Below are positions 27,097 to 36,333 of a stretch of DNA of 64,000 bases, piece by piece (the first letter of the stretch is position 1; the number at the start of each line of letters is the position of its first letter). A program made the translations under genes and the position numbers. The notes under the pieces were generated by a model, which was given only the letters and a program-made list of their open reading frames with translations, did no database searches and was not told the origin of the DNA. This DNA comes from Nocardiopsis sp. TSRI0078 (GTDB lineage Bacteria; Actinomycetota; Actinomycetes; Streptosporangiales; Streptosporangiaceae), in assembly GCF_001905145.1 (NCBI RefSeq), contig NZ_LWLB01000001.1:682001-746000 (forward strand), read 5' to 3'.

Positions 27097-29957
27097 TCAC
27101 CCGTGCGGGTCGCGCAGGGGCCGTAGGTCTTCCACCGTCGGGTCGGTGGGGAAGGTGTAGGACCCGAGGACGTTGATGTGATCGAACCCGAGTGGGGACA
27201 GCCTCGCGCACATCTCCTCCGTGGCGTCGAACCCCTCGGAATGCAGCTGGGTGACGGCGGCGTCGATGTACAGCGAGTTCCACCACACCACGGCGTTGAG
27301 CACCAGCCCCAGGGCGCCGAGCTGGTCCTCCAGCCCCTGTCGGTAGCGCTGCTTGAGTTCGCCGCGGTTGCCGAAGCAGATCTTGCGGGCCAGCTGGTGG
27401 CGGGATTCGGAGACGTTGAGCTGGGCGCCGATCATGCGCCGGTAGGGCTCGTCGTGCAGGAATTGGAGCAGGTGCAGGGTCTTGAAGATGCACCCGTGGT
27501 GAGCGATCCGGCGCGACCCGAAGCATGTCGGCCCAGTGGGCGCGGACCGTGTCCAGCCGGACGGTGTGGCGCGACATCTGATCCAGGGGCCTGTAGGAGG
27601 CACGGGTGTTGGTGCGCCACAGGCGGGTGTCGCCCAGGTCGGCGATGCGCGGGGAGAACTGGTAGCCGCAGATCGCGAACAGCCCGAAGACGATGTCGGA
27701 GTAGGAGGCGGTGTCGGTGATGACCATCTCCGGCTTGGGCCCGCCGTCGCGGGCGTGCAGGGCGTCCAGGATGAACAGCGAGTCGCGGATGGTGCCGGGC
27801 CCCACCAGCCTGTCCAGGCCCATCACCTGGTCGTTGACCACGTTCAACCAGGTCGAACCGCGTTCGCGCAACCCGAAGTACTTGGGATTGACCCACGCGT
27901 GCAGGTTCCGCGAAGGGATGACGAACCGCATGCCGTCGGCCGAGGCGATCAGCCAGCCGCCCCAGGAGGCGGTGATGTCGATGGTGGTCTGGGCTTCGAT
28001 GAGGTGGGCGTTGGCCGCGGTCAACGTCTCAGCCCGGAGGTAGGCGTGGTCGACCTGTTGCAGGCGGCCCAGGGTCAGGGCAGGCACGCCGGGTTTGGCC
28101 ACCGGAGTAGTGGGTGAACGCGGTGGTGAAGCCGGTGCGGGCGGCGACCTCCATGAGCAGGTCGGGCAGGTCCAGGCGAGGCATCATCGCGTCCACCAGG
28201 GCACGGAACTCGCCCATCAGTGGCGAGTCGGCGGCGGCCTGGAGGGGCTGCCCGCGCAGGCGCCCGTCGCTGAACTGGATCGCGGTGTTGGAGCCGAGCC
28301 CGTCCAGGACCCGGGTGTAGCCGGCCTCCAGCGCGGAGGCGAGTTCGGCCAGGTGCCCGGCGGGCTCGGCCTCCAGTTCCAGGGCGGTGAGCACCCGCTC
28401 CCGGGTGGCCGACCAGGCCACTCCAGAGAGTAGGCGGGCGCGGGGGTCACCCCACCGATCAGCGCCGCGGGCGAACACATCGCGGCGCTTCAGGGCGCGG
28501 TGCAGGTGTTCGATCACGCACATGATGAAGGCGGCCTTGTCGATGCGCCCCGGCTCCAGGTCGGGGTTGGCGAAGATAGGCCGCTTCCACGACCCTGCCG
28601 TGAGTTCGGCGTGGGCGGCGATGTCGGCCGCCTTGTAGTGCTTGCGGCTGCGCGCCATCACCGCGGCGGTGCGCAGCGCCTCCAGCACCGGTTGCCCCGC
28701 TTCGACGGCGTCGAAGTCGATGACCTCCACCAGCAGTTCGATGAAGCCCTGCACGGTGCGGAAGCGCTTGACCAGCCGGGCCCTCCACTCGGCGGCCTCG
28801 TCGGCGTCCTCGGGCACCTGCTCAGCGACGGTCTTGACCGCCTCCATGAGCGTCTCGCGCGGCACCACCTCCTCGATGGCGTTCCACACCTCCGCCAGCG
28901 AGACCACCCGGGTGGTGGTGGCCTGCGGGGTGTTGATGAGCACGTCCATCGCCGCGGCCATCTTCTTGGCCGCGCTCTTGAGGCTGGGCAGGGCCCGCAG
29001 CTTGTCCTCGTTACCCTCGCGCTCGGCCCTCTTGAGCAGCTTGGAGGTGATCAGCACCTCCAGCACGTCCAGGGCGTCATCGACCGAGGCGGTCTCCAGG
29101 TGGCGGACGGTGGCCAGCAGGGTCGCGGCCTGCCGATCGGGGGTCAGATCGGCCAGGGAGGGGGCTTTGGCGCGCAGCCCGTACCGGGCCAGCGCCTCCA
29201 GCTTGGCCTGGGGCACGTCGTCCACCTCCACCTTCCCGGCGCCGATCCCGGCGATGAGGCTGGTACGGTCCAGGGCCTCGACCATGCCGGGGCTGGAGAG
29301 CCGGTCGGGTTCGGTGTGCAGCCGTTCCAGCTCGGAGAAGCGGGAGTCGTCGTGCACGCGCAGCAGGTCGAGAAGGTCGGCGTGCACGGTGGTGGGGATG
29401 CGCCTGGTGAGGTGGGTGTGCAGGCGGGCGTTCTCCTTTCGCCGGGCCTGGCGCACCAGCCGGGAGAGCACGCTCAGGCTGGGCAGCAGGATCTGGTGTT
29501 CGATCAGGTAGAGCACGGCCCGGTCGAACAGGGCGCGGGGGCCTTCCTCGCTGGCCCAGACCCGGGCCGCGAGGTAGGCGCGCAGGTCCTCCTCCTCGGC
29601 GGCGAACTCGCGGTAGCCGAAGGTGTCGCGGATCTGCCAGGCGTGCTCGTAGGCGGTCTGGGCCCGGGTGCGGCAGTCGGGAAGGATTCCGGGGTCGACG
29701 TCGAGCTGGTCGGCGGCGAAGGCCACCGCGCGTTCGGGCACCCGGGTGGGGTGGTCGGCTTGGAAGATGCCGAGCATGCGCACGGTGCCCCACTGCACCG
29801 CCCAGCCGAGCTGGGTGGCGGGGGTGCGTTTGCTCGTGGCCAGGGCGAGGGCGTTGGGGGTCAGGCAGAAGCACTGTTCCAGGTCGGTGACCGACAGCTC
29901 GTCGGGGAAGCGGCTGTAGCGGGCGATCTGGTCTTGGGAGAGGTACTCATGCGGCAT
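27097..29957 (-). pseudogene. tnpA: Tn3-family transposase TnpA, two frameshifts
   Basis: The N-terminal frame (start 29957, MPHEYLSQDQIARYSRFPDE) runs about 620 codons through the DUF4158-like and helical domains. A shift at about 28100 moves into the catalytic domain (IDITASWGGWLIASADGMRF with the first Asp, PEMVITDTASYSD with the second). A second shift near 27520 leads into the last part (HEPYRRMIG-like, NAVVWWNSLYID, LSPLGFDHINVLGSY). All parts of a roughly 950-residue TnpA are recognisable, so the damage is recent, but it should be inactive unless the shifts are sequencing errors. Confidence 0.88.
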
Positions 29958-30443
29958 GGCCACGAACGTAGGGGCCGCGGATTGGGCAAATCGGCCCCGT
30001 CACCGAACCGTCGCCCAGGTCACGGCTCTACCGCTAAATCCTGTAGTAATCCTCCTCGACCCCCATCACCGATCGGGCCGGGCTTCCGATTTCCATGGCG
30101 ATCTCGGGTGCGAACCTGCACGACAGTCAAGCCCTGCAGCCGCTGGTGCGTGCGATACCGCCCATCAGGTCCAGGCGAGGCCGCAGGCGGCGCAAACCCG
30201 GCAAGCTCCACGGCGACAAGGGCTACGACTACAACCACCTGCGCCGATGGCTGCGCGAACGCGGGATCGTCCATCGCCTGGCCCGCAAGGGCGCGGATGG
30301 CGTTCCTCAGATGGTTCGAAAGGTGCTTGAGTCGCTCACCTTCGTGAAACTGTCCTGCTCAGTTCCCCCAGTTTGGGGCATGTCAAAGAAGCGGGGCAGC
30401 TTCTGCTGCTCTGGACGGCGAAGCCAACTCACATGCTCCGTGT

Positions 30444-31769
30444 TCAACCTGTGACGCGTGGATCGAGGCCGTACTGGGGTGACGCGCCAAGGTGGTCGCG
30501 CAAAGTCGTTCCTTCGTAGTCCAGGTGGAACAGTCCGCGTTCCTGCAGGATCGGCACCACGCTGTCGACGAAGGTGTCGATACCGTCCTCGTAGACGTCG
30601 TGAGAAACCCAAAAGCCGTCAACGGCTCCTGATTCGAACCACTCCTGCATGTGGTCTGCTGTGACTTCCGGTGGTCCTACAGGGGTGGGGTGGTAGTCGA
30701 TCACCCCGTGGGCGAGGATCTCTCGGATCGTCCAGCCTTCTCGCGCGACCTCGAGGGCACGCGGAGCACGAGGATCAAACGGGGTGGGCTGCGCGAGGGA
30801 GAGCTGCTCGGCGGTGAGTGGCCTGTCGATCTGGTCGAGGCGGAGCTCGAGGCCGAGCATCTGGCCGAGGTATGGCACCCGCTGGATGAACTGGTGCTCA
30901 CCGAGCCGGAGCCGGCGGTCGATCGCTTCGCGCACAGTGGGTGCGATCGCGGGCATGATTCCGGCAAAGAACGCGATCTCGTCCGGGTTTCGGCCAACAG
31001 CACGGGCGGCTTCGCGCGCAGCGTCCCGCTGCGTTCGCGCGTCCTCGATGGAGAACGTGGAGCCGATGACTCCGCTCGCGTAGCGGCCGGCGATGGCCAA
31101 TCCGTTGGCTCCTCCTCCCGCGGAGAACAGCACGGGCTGGCCCTGCTCGGATGGAGGAATGGGCAGTGGCCCCCGGGAAGCGTAGAACTCGCCTCTGAGG
31201 TTGACCGGCCGGATCTTCTCCGGATCGAGGAACTGGCCGCCCTCGACGTCGTAGATCAGCGCATCGTGCTCCCAGCTGCCCCAGAGCGCCTGGACGATCT
31301 GGATCGACTCATGGGCCTTCTGGTAGCGCTCGGGACGGTCGGCGACCTGCTGGCCGAAGTTCGCCGCCGCTGCGGGACTGGAGGTGGTCGCGGGGTTCCA
31401 TCCCGCACGACCATGGCTGATCAGGTCAAGAGTTTTGAACTGCCGGGCGATGTTGTAGGGCTCCATGAAGGTGGTGGAGGCGGTGGCGACCATGCCGATC
31501 CGCTTGGTCGCGCGCGCGATGGCGGTGAGGGTCAGGAACGGATCGAAGGAGAACACGGGCGTCTCGCCCGGCTGGAAGCTGTCGATGCCGGGGGTGTCGG
31601 GCAGGAAGAGGAAGTGGAACTTCCCGCGCTCTGCTGCCTGCGCGTACCGGACATAGGCGTCGAAGTCGGTGTAGTTCTCCCGGGTGACGTGGGGGGCACG
31701 CCAGGCTGTCGCCTGCGCACCGTAGGTGGTACCCAGCTGCATGCCCAGCAGCATCTTGCGGTCTGACAT
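30444..31769 (-). CDS. FMN-dependent monooxygenase (NtaA/SnaA/DszA family)
   Basis: 441 residues from ATG 31769, with GGAGACC upstream. It is a luciferase-like TIM-barrel enzyme of the nitrilotriacetate monooxygenase group: MLLGMQLGTTYGAQATAWR at the start, FHFLFLPDTPGID, HGRAGWNPATTSS and FSAGGGANGLAIAGRYASGV are all characteristic. It uses reduced FMN and oxygen to oxidise an organic substrate and needs a flavin reductase, which is encoded 19 bases upstream. The downstream flank (30292-30443) shows only a remnant I cannot identify. The substrate is unknown. Confidence 0.9.
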   Translation of the reverse strand: MSDRKMLLGMQLGTTYGAQATAWRAPHVTRENYTDFDAYVRYAQAAERGKFHFLFLPDTPGIDSFQPGETPVFSFDPFLTLTAIARATKRIGMVATASTTFMEPYNIARQFKTLDLISHGRAGWNPATTSSPAAAANFGQQVADRPERYQKAHESIQIVQALWGSWEHDALIYDVEGGQFLDPEKIRPVNLRGEFYASRGPLPIPPSEQGQPVLFSAGGGANGLAIAGRYASGVIGSTFSIEDARTQRDAAREAARAVGRNPDEIAFFAGIMPAIAPTVREAIDRRLRLGEHQFIQRVPYLGQMLGLELRLDQIDRPLTAEQLSLAQPTPFDPRAPRALEVAREGWTIREILAHGVIDYHPTPVGPPEVTADHMQEWFESGAVDGFWVSHDVYEDGIDTFVDSVVPILQERGLFHLDYEGTTLRDHLGASPQYGLDPRVTG

Positions 31770-31788
31770 GAGGTCTCCGATCAAAGGG

Positions 31789-32283
31789 TCAGGCGGAAAG
31801 CCGGTGGGTGCGGCTGCCGAAGAAGACGAGGGGAAGCTGCTCGTCATCCCGATCGAGATCGAGCACGTGCAGGAGCGTGAGGACGTGATCGCCGGCCTCG
31901 ATTTCGCGGGCGAGCTCGACCGTGAGCGTGGCGAGGCTGCCGACCACGTGCGCGGCGTCGCCATCGGCGCTCATCTCGATGCCGTCGAAGCGTTCAGCGG
32001 ACGGTCGCCGCATTCTCGTGAGCACGTCGCTGCTGTCCTCTCCGAGGATGCTGATGCCCCAGCGGGGGGCTCGACGCAGCAGGGGCCACGACGTCGAAGT
32101 CTTCGCGAAAGAGATGGCGACCAGCGGTGGATCGAGCGAGACGGAGACCAGGGAGTTCGCAGACAGCCCCACGGTCCTTCCCCCGAGATGCGCGGCGATG
32201 ACAGCGATACCGGTCGGGAAGCCGGCTAGGACGTGCCGCATCGCCAGTGAGGTGTCCGTGGGGTTTCGGCTGGTGAGAGTCAT
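31789..32283 (-). CDS. Flavin reductase (FMN:NAD(P)H oxidoreductase)
   Basis: 164 residues from ATG 32283. Motifs of the HpaC/flavin_reduct family: FPTGIAVIAA, VGLSANSLVSVSLDPPLVAI, then SFAKTSTSW. It supplies FMNH2 to the monooxygenase encoded directly downstream (19-base gap). The preferred start is 18 bases from the dyad at 32301-32322; the longer frame to 32349 would run through that operator and is rejected. Transcription is expected to start very close to the ATG. Confidence 0.88.
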   Translation of the reverse strand: MTLTSRNPTDTSLAMRHVLAGFPTGIAVIAAHLGGRTVGLSANSLVSVSLDPPLVAISFAKTSTSWPLLRRAPRWGISILGEDSSDVLTRMRRPSAERFDGIEMSADGDAAHVVGSLATLTVELAREIEAGDHVLTLLHVLDLDRDDEQLPLVFFGSRTHRLSA

Positions 32284-32300
32284 GCCGACATTGTCAGGCC

Positions 32301-32322
32301 TTGACATCGGTGAGAAGGTCAA
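32301..32322 (-). promoter_or_regulatory. MerR-type dyad upstream of flavin reductase
   Basis: TTGACATCGG and AGGTCAA form an imperfect dyad with outer arms TTGAC/GTCAA, 18 bases before the flavin reductase ATG. It belongs with the second dyad type, seen also at 32363, 34469, 36173 and 38666. Confidence 0.6.
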
Positions 32323-32362
32323 TGGGCTTGAGCAAGAGATCTGCGCCACTGCGAATTGCTAG

Positions 32363-32388
32363 GCTTGACATTGACATATGTGTGAAGC
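32363..32388 (+). promoter_or_regulatory. MerR-type dyad facing the reductase at 32541
   Basis: A 26-base imperfect palindrome with arms GCTT/AAGC and inner ACA/TGT around CATATG; TTGACATTGACAT reads like the other dyads of this cluster. It lies 150 bases before the 32541 gene, and a strong AGGAG ribosome-binding site (about 32530) marks the start itself. Confidence 0.6.
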
Positions 32389-32540
32389 TCGGACACTGGC
32401 TCTAGGAGTCCTCGCCTCTCCCTTGACGAGGGAGTCTTGAGCAAGCTCTCTGGCGTGGTCGCCGCCCGCCAGGGGCTCAGTGCAGCGATCCGGCAGCACG
32501 GCGGAGCAGGGCGGGGCCGACAGTCATCTAGGAGAATCAC

Positions 32541-33257
32541 ATGTCTCGCATGGGCATCATCGGTAGCGGCTCGATCGGATCCGGACTCGCGCGTCTCGCT
32601 GTCGCGGCAGGGGAGGAGGTCATGGTCGCGAACTCTCGCGGCCCCGAGACCCTTGTGGGACTCGTAGCGGAGCTCGGTGCAGCTGCTCAGGCGGGGACAG
32701 TGGAGGAGGCCGCCGGCTTTGGTGATCTCACTGTCCTTGCTGTCCCGCTGTCCGCTTACGGGACTCTCCCTCTGGAGCTGCTTTCTGGGCGCGCTGTGCT
32801 CTCCACCGGGAACTACTACCCCAGTCGCGATGGTCGGATCGCCGAGCTCGACTCCCTCGATCTCACTACCGCCGAGTACGAGACGAAGCTGCTCCCCGGT
32901 GCGGTGATCGTGAAGGCGTTCAACAACATCGTCGCCCACCACATCCCGTCGCTCACCCGCCCAGCAGATGCGGCGGACCGGTCGGGGATGGCGGTCTTCG
33001 GTGACTCCGAGGATGCGAAGGTTCTCATCTCGAGTGTCGTCGCCGGAATGGGGTTCGATCCGGTCGACGCAGGCACGCTCGCGGAGTCCTGGAGGACCGA
33101 ACCGGAGTCGGGGGCGTACACGCTGGTCTATGCTGCGGATCCCGAGTCATTCTTCTCCAACTTCTCCGCTGACATGGGAGCCCCCGTGCCCGCGTCCCGG
33201 CTCCGCGAGTTGGTGGACGCCTCCACCCGCGCCGCCGTAGCTGATCGGGAGTTCTGA
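32541..33257 (+). CDS. Dinucleotide-binding reductase, paralogue outside the transposon
   Basis: 238 residues from ATG 32541, TAGGAG upstream. GIIGSGSIGSGLARLAVAAG and NSRGPETLVGLVAEL show the NADPH-type Rossmann site, and VIVKAFNNIVAHHIPSLTRP is the family motif. It aligns end to end with the Tn3 gene at 24485 (same length, same GNYYP, ESWR-TEPESGAYT segments). GC is visibly lower and codon choice is more varied than in the Tn3 copy, so the two were acquired separately rather than by a recent duplication. Confidence 0.82.
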   Translation: MSRMGIIGSGSIGSGLARLAVAAGEEVMVANSRGPETLVGLVAELGAAAQAGTVEEAAGFGDLTVLAVPLSAYGTLPLELLSGRAVLSTGNYYPSRDGRIAELDSLDLTTAEYETKLLPGAVIVKAFNNIVAHHIPSLTRPADAADRSGMAVFGDSEDAKVLISSVVAGMGFDPVDAGTLAESWRTEPESGAYTLVYAADPESFFSNFSADMGAPVPASRLRELVDASTRAAVADREF

Positions 33258-33343
33258 GGTCCGCAGCAGCTGCGCGGGCGGTCGGTGGCAACCTACCGTC
33301 ACCCTTGCAGCACAAGCACGAACACCACGATGAAGGGGCATGT

Positions 33344-33724
33344 ATGAGGATCGGAGAGCTAACCAGGAGGACCGGGGTCCCGGCGCGCATGCTGAGGTAC
33401 TACGAGGAGCAGGGCCTCATCACGCCCCGGCGGCTCGATAACGGGTATCGCGAGTACGACGAGTACCTCGTCCAGCGTGTGCTCAAGATCCGCGGGTTGC
33501 TCGACTCGGGGATTCCAACGCGGATCATCGGCGACATGCTGCCGTGCCTCAACGACACCGATGCCACGTTGGTCGCCGACCCCGACCCGGAACTGCGAGA
33601 ACTGCTGGTCGAACAGCGCGACAAGATGACCGAGCGCATCTCGTTCCTCGAACAGAATCGGGCCGCCCTGACGCGTTACATCGAGGCGATGGACCGCGCC
33701 GACTCGGTCTCCACTGCCTCCTGA
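33344..33724 (+). CDS. MerR-family regulator of the redox gene cluster
   Basis: 126 residues from ATG 33344 (AAGGGG upstream). MRIGELTRRTGVPARMLRYYEEQG is a standard MerR winged HTH (residues 1-24, split here only for naming), followed by LITPRRLDNGYREYDE and a coiled-coil dimerisation helix. No cysteine is in a sensor position; the only Cys is in MLPCLND. It lies 86 bases after the reductase and is probably co-transcribed with it. Five dyads of the TTGACATT type in this region are the likely targets. Confidence 0.86.
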   Translation: MRIGELTRRTGVPARMLRYYEEQGLITPRRLDNGYREYDEYLVQRVLKIRGLLDSGIPTRIIGDMLPCLNDTDATLVADPDPELRELLVEQRDKMTERISFLEQNRAALTRYIEAMDRADSVSTAS

Positions 33725-34409
33725 GGGCCACGCTCGTCGAGCACGTCCAAGTCATGCAGCACCACGCTCTGATCCAGCGGTGCGCGGCCGATGTCGAGAC
33801 TGCGCAGGGGTGACTCTGGGTAAGCTGTCCCGAACGCGATACCGAACAGCAGCTTCTGGTCCTTCGGTACCCCGAGGTGCTGCGAACCGTGTCCGCATAC
33901 ACCCCATGTACTGCCTGAGGGATTCCCTGGTATCCGTGCCCGTGCGCAGGGACAGCAGGAAGTTCTGCGCGTACATCCCGACATCGCTGGCTGCGCGCAC
34001 TCCATCGCCGAGCTGCGGCACGAACAGCATCGCCATGTGCTGGGCGCCGTAGAAACGCAGGTTCGCGCACGACTTCGTTGCGTCCTTCGTGGTCGTCTCT
34101 GGCGATGCCGCGGGCCCCGTACGCCGCAGCAGCGAGGTGCTGTGAACGTTCCAGATACACCGTCGCCGTAAGTCTCGGTGAAGTCCGGAGAGCACCTCTG
34201 GGCATCGTGCGCGTCCAGCAGGGCTGAGCTCAGCGCATCCTGCGCAGATCAAGAGACGATGTGTGTGATCCATGGCCGGGTGTTGCTGTGCGAGGGCGCC
34301 CAGCGGGCATCCTCGAGCACATCCCGGATCCTGCCCCCCGGAGGGCAGGATCGGGAACTAAGGCACGCGGCGAACGGCGCGAACGAATGATCTCGGTGAT
34401 CGTCGACAT
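33676..34409 (-). pseudogene. Nitroreductase, multiply frameshifted
   Basis: Starting at ATG 34409 one frame gives STITEIIRSRRSPRALVPDP, a second gives IRDVLEDARWAPSHSNTRPW, a third NLRFYGAQHMAMLFVPQLGD and ASDVGMYAQNFLLSL, and the last LGVPKDQKLLFGIAFGTAYP. Together they cover a complete nitroreductase in order, with at least three frameshifts. The 3' end overlaps the convergent MerR gene by 49 bases. A MerR-type dyad lies 60 bases upstream of the start. Confidence 0.85.
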
Positions 34410-34468
34410 AGATGTAAACCTCCCGTGCAGTGCGGCTGTCGTGCTCCGGGCAGGAGCGCGGCCCTCCT

Positions 34469-34496
34469 TCGACATTCACACTCATGAGAAGGTCAA
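34469..34496 (-). promoter_or_regulatory. MerR-type dyad upstream of the nitroreductase pseudogene
   Basis: A 28-base imperfect palindrome; half sites TCGACATTCACA and, on the other strand, TTGACCTTCTCA match the TTGACATTCACAT half site at 38666. Its conservation next to a dead gene suggests recent decay. Confidence 0.6.
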
Positions 34497-34581
34497 GTCT
34501 GAATGAGCTCGCTCTCCTAGAAGATGTCTGTGATCGGTCGAAGCAGCTGAACGCGCGTGAGACGGGGCGGTTCAGGCTGGG

Positions 34582-35331
34582 CTATTCGGCCAAGCGTCCT
34601 CCATCAACGACGAGCTCGCTGCCCGTCATGTACGAGGCCTCGTCAGAGGCGAGAAAGAGCACCGTGTAGGACACCTCGCGAGGGTCTGCGAACCGGCGGA
34701 TCGGGAGGGTCTGAGCGAGGGCCTCGAGCTCCTTGGTGTCGTTCAGGTTCTTCGCCATGGGAGTGAGGATGGCGCCTGGATGCACGGAATTGACGCGTAC
34801 GTTGTGGGGCCCGTACTCGATCGCCGTCGCCTTGGTCATGCCTCGGACCGCCGCTTTGGCGCCCGTGTATGCCACGTTGGGTGTCCCGGGGAGGTGGGCC
34901 ATCGCTGCGGCCGACGAGATGTTCACGATCGATCCGCCTCCAGCGTCGACCATGCCGGGCAGCACTGCCCGCATGCCCAGGAAGACTCCGGTCTGGTCGA
35001 CCGCAACGACCAGGTTGTATGCCTCGGGGTCGAGTTCAGCGGTGACCGCGCTGGGCCCGGACAGGCCCGCGTTGTTCACGAGCACGGTGATGGGTCCGAA
35101 CGCCTTGGTACCAGCGGCGACGGCCGAAGCCCAGGAAGCGGGATCCGAGACGTCATGGTGCACATACAGGGCGTTCTCTCCCAGCTCGTTGGCGAGCTCT
35201 GAGCCATCCTTCTCGTTGAGGTCGGTGATGATGACTTTTGCGCCCTCGGCGATGAAGACGCGGGCATGTTCTGCGCCCATGCCGACTGCGGCTCCTGTTA
35301 TCAGTGCAACCTTGTTGTCCAGGCGTCCCAT
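34582..35331 (-). CDS. Short-chain dehydrogenase/reductase (hydroxysteroid-dehydrogenase-like)
   Basis: 249 residues, start ATG 35331 with GGAGG upstream. Classical SDR: cofactor loop TGAAVGMGAEHAR at about 13-25, NNAGLSG at about 88-94, catalytic Ser in NISSAAAMA and YTGAKAAVRG with the Tyr-x-x-x-Lys pair, and a C-terminal MTGSELVVDGG. Closest in style to 3-alpha/20-beta hydroxysteroid dehydrogenases. It follows the broken reductase (35471-36132) on the same strand and ends just before the dyad at 34469. The substrate is unknown. Confidence 0.88.
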   Translation of the reverse strand: MGRLDNKVALITGAAVGMGAEHARVFIAEGAKVIITDLNEKDGSELANELGENALYVHHDVSDPASWASAVAAGTKAFGPITVLVNNAGLSGPSAVTAELDPEAYNLVVAVDQTGVFLGMRAVLPGMVDAGGGSIVNISSAAAMAHLPGTPNVAYTGAKAAVRGMTKATAIEYGPHNVRVNSVHPGAILTPMAKNLNDTKELEALAQTLPIRRFADPREVSYTVLFLASDEASYMTGSELVVDGGRLAE

Positions 35332-35470
35332 GGGTGCCTCCTAGGTGTTGTGCGCCGACGAAGCGACGCGGGATCGTGATGGTTCGATACGGCAACGAGA
35401 GGGTCTCTCGGCCGAGGTGAGCCATGTCGGGCTCGTTGCTGCCGGGCCCCTCGGGGGAGTGGGGAGGGAC

Positions 35471-36132
35471 TTACATGTAGATGGCGCGGTTGAGGCGCAC
35501 CAGGAAGTCGCCGGTGATCGTCGTGCCTCCCTGGGCGCGCTCCATGATCAGATCGAGGGCGAGATCGCGGCGCCGCGGAAGCCGATCCTTGAATCGGCGA
35601 TCGCGCCAGCATCGTATGCATCGAACCCGGTCTCATCGACGAGCTGCATCGCCACAGCACGATCGCTCTAACGATCCGCGGCGATGGGAATGGCGATGCG
35701 CCCCGGAGTGCCTGCCGGGGCAGCCTTATCCGCGAAGGATTGAGAGGTGAGCGCGTTCCAGGCCTTCGCGATGGGGCGATTGAACTGTTCAGCGACCCAG
35801 ACGCTCTCGACAAGACCCTTGTCGATCTCAGCGAAGTTGCCATCGCGGCGCGGGTAGTAGTTCGCTGTATCGATGACCACGGTCTCCGGTGGGGTGCTGC
35901 GGATCAGCGGTGCGATCGCGGGCATACGGTTGAGCGGGATCGAGGAGATCAGTACGTCGATGTCCACCACCACGTCGGCGGCGTCCCCGGCCTGTGCCCC
36001 CGAGGTCAGCAGAGACGGGTCAATGGTCTCCGGGCCGCAGGAGCACGCGACCTTCACATCATGCCCGGCACTACTCAGTCGCTGCACCAACGTGGCACTG
36101 ATCGATCCGGCGCCGAGAATTCCGATCTTCAT
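35471..36132 (-). pseudogene. Dinucleotide-binding reductase, in-frame stop and frameshift
   Basis: From ATG 36132 (KIGILGAGSISATLVQRLSS) the frame is open to a TAG at 35668. Reading past it, SDRAVAMQLVDETGFDAYDA still matches the Tn3 reductase at 25369. A deletion plus shift then leads to RLPRRRDLALDLIMERAQ and the family ending VRLNRAIYM with TAA at 35471. It is a recently dead paralogue of the 25369 gene, first in the operon with the SDR. Confidence 0.88.
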
Positions 36133-36172
36133 AGGGTCCACCTCTGTGTCGCCGAGCGATAACTCCAGCCTG

Positions 36173-36196
36173 AACCTTCCTATTAATGTGAAGGTT
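36173..36196 (-). promoter_or_regulatory. MerR-type dyad upstream of reductase pseudogene and SDR
   Basis: AACCTTC (36173-36179) and GAAGGTT (36190-36196) form perfect 7-bp arms around CTATTAATGT. It is 40 bases upstream of the broken reductase and in line with the other dyads. Confidence 0.65.
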
Positions 36197-36333
36197 AAAT
36201 CCGTCCCGCTTCGATCTTCTCGGGGCGCACGCGGCGCATGGTGCCGAGAAGGGTGCGGCAGGGCCGCCCCTGTCGCACCCTGGCCGATCCGTGTCTGCCC
36301 GCGGCAGGGCGCCGATCATGTGGGACACGCTTA

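Larger units (their letters stand above)
23251..30064 (-). mobile_element. Tn3-family transposon with redox passenger genes
   Basis: A 38-bp terminal inverted repeat starting GGGGGTCGA (23251-23288 and 30027-30064; two mismatches by eye) bounds 6.8 kb. The 5-bp target duplication ATCAC is at 23246-23250 and 30065-30069. Cargo: a broken tyrosine recombinase, two dinucleotide-binding reductases, a nitroreductase fragment and a MerR regulator. TnpA is at the right end but frameshifted. The GGGG ends and 5-bp duplication are Tn3 hallmarks. Confidence 0.94.
22805..30291 (+). mobile_element. IS5-type element copy 1, interrupted by Tn3 and truncated
   Basis: The left end GAGCTCATCTCATTTGG (from 22805) follows TTA and lies inside repeat 11 of the array. 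The element runs to 23250, is split by the Tn3-family transposon (23251-30064), resumes at 30065 and matches the intact copy at 36334-37182 until about 30291 (end of GGCCCGCAAGGG). The last roughly 170 bases and the right end are lost to another event. Confidence 0.88.
22842..30291 (+). pseudogene. IS5-type transposase, split and truncated
   Basis: OrfA (22842-23195, 117 residues) is intact up to its frameshift run AAAGGGGGG. The DDE part begins at 23196, is broken at 23250 by the transposon, continues at 30070 (GANLHDSQALQPL and so on) and stops matching at about 30291, before the catalytic Glu region. It cannot give an active transposase. Confidence 0.88.

Noticed and set aside
28500..30347. 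Long forward frame antisense to the transposase
   Set aside because: GC-driven shadow: His/Gly/Val-rich composition, no motif, and it runs through the transposon end into IS5.
30292..30443. Possible further insertion sequence between IS5 copy 1 and the monooxygenase
   Set aside because: Only a short hairpin (CCCC-AGTTT-GGGG) and no transposase or terminal repeats could be seen.
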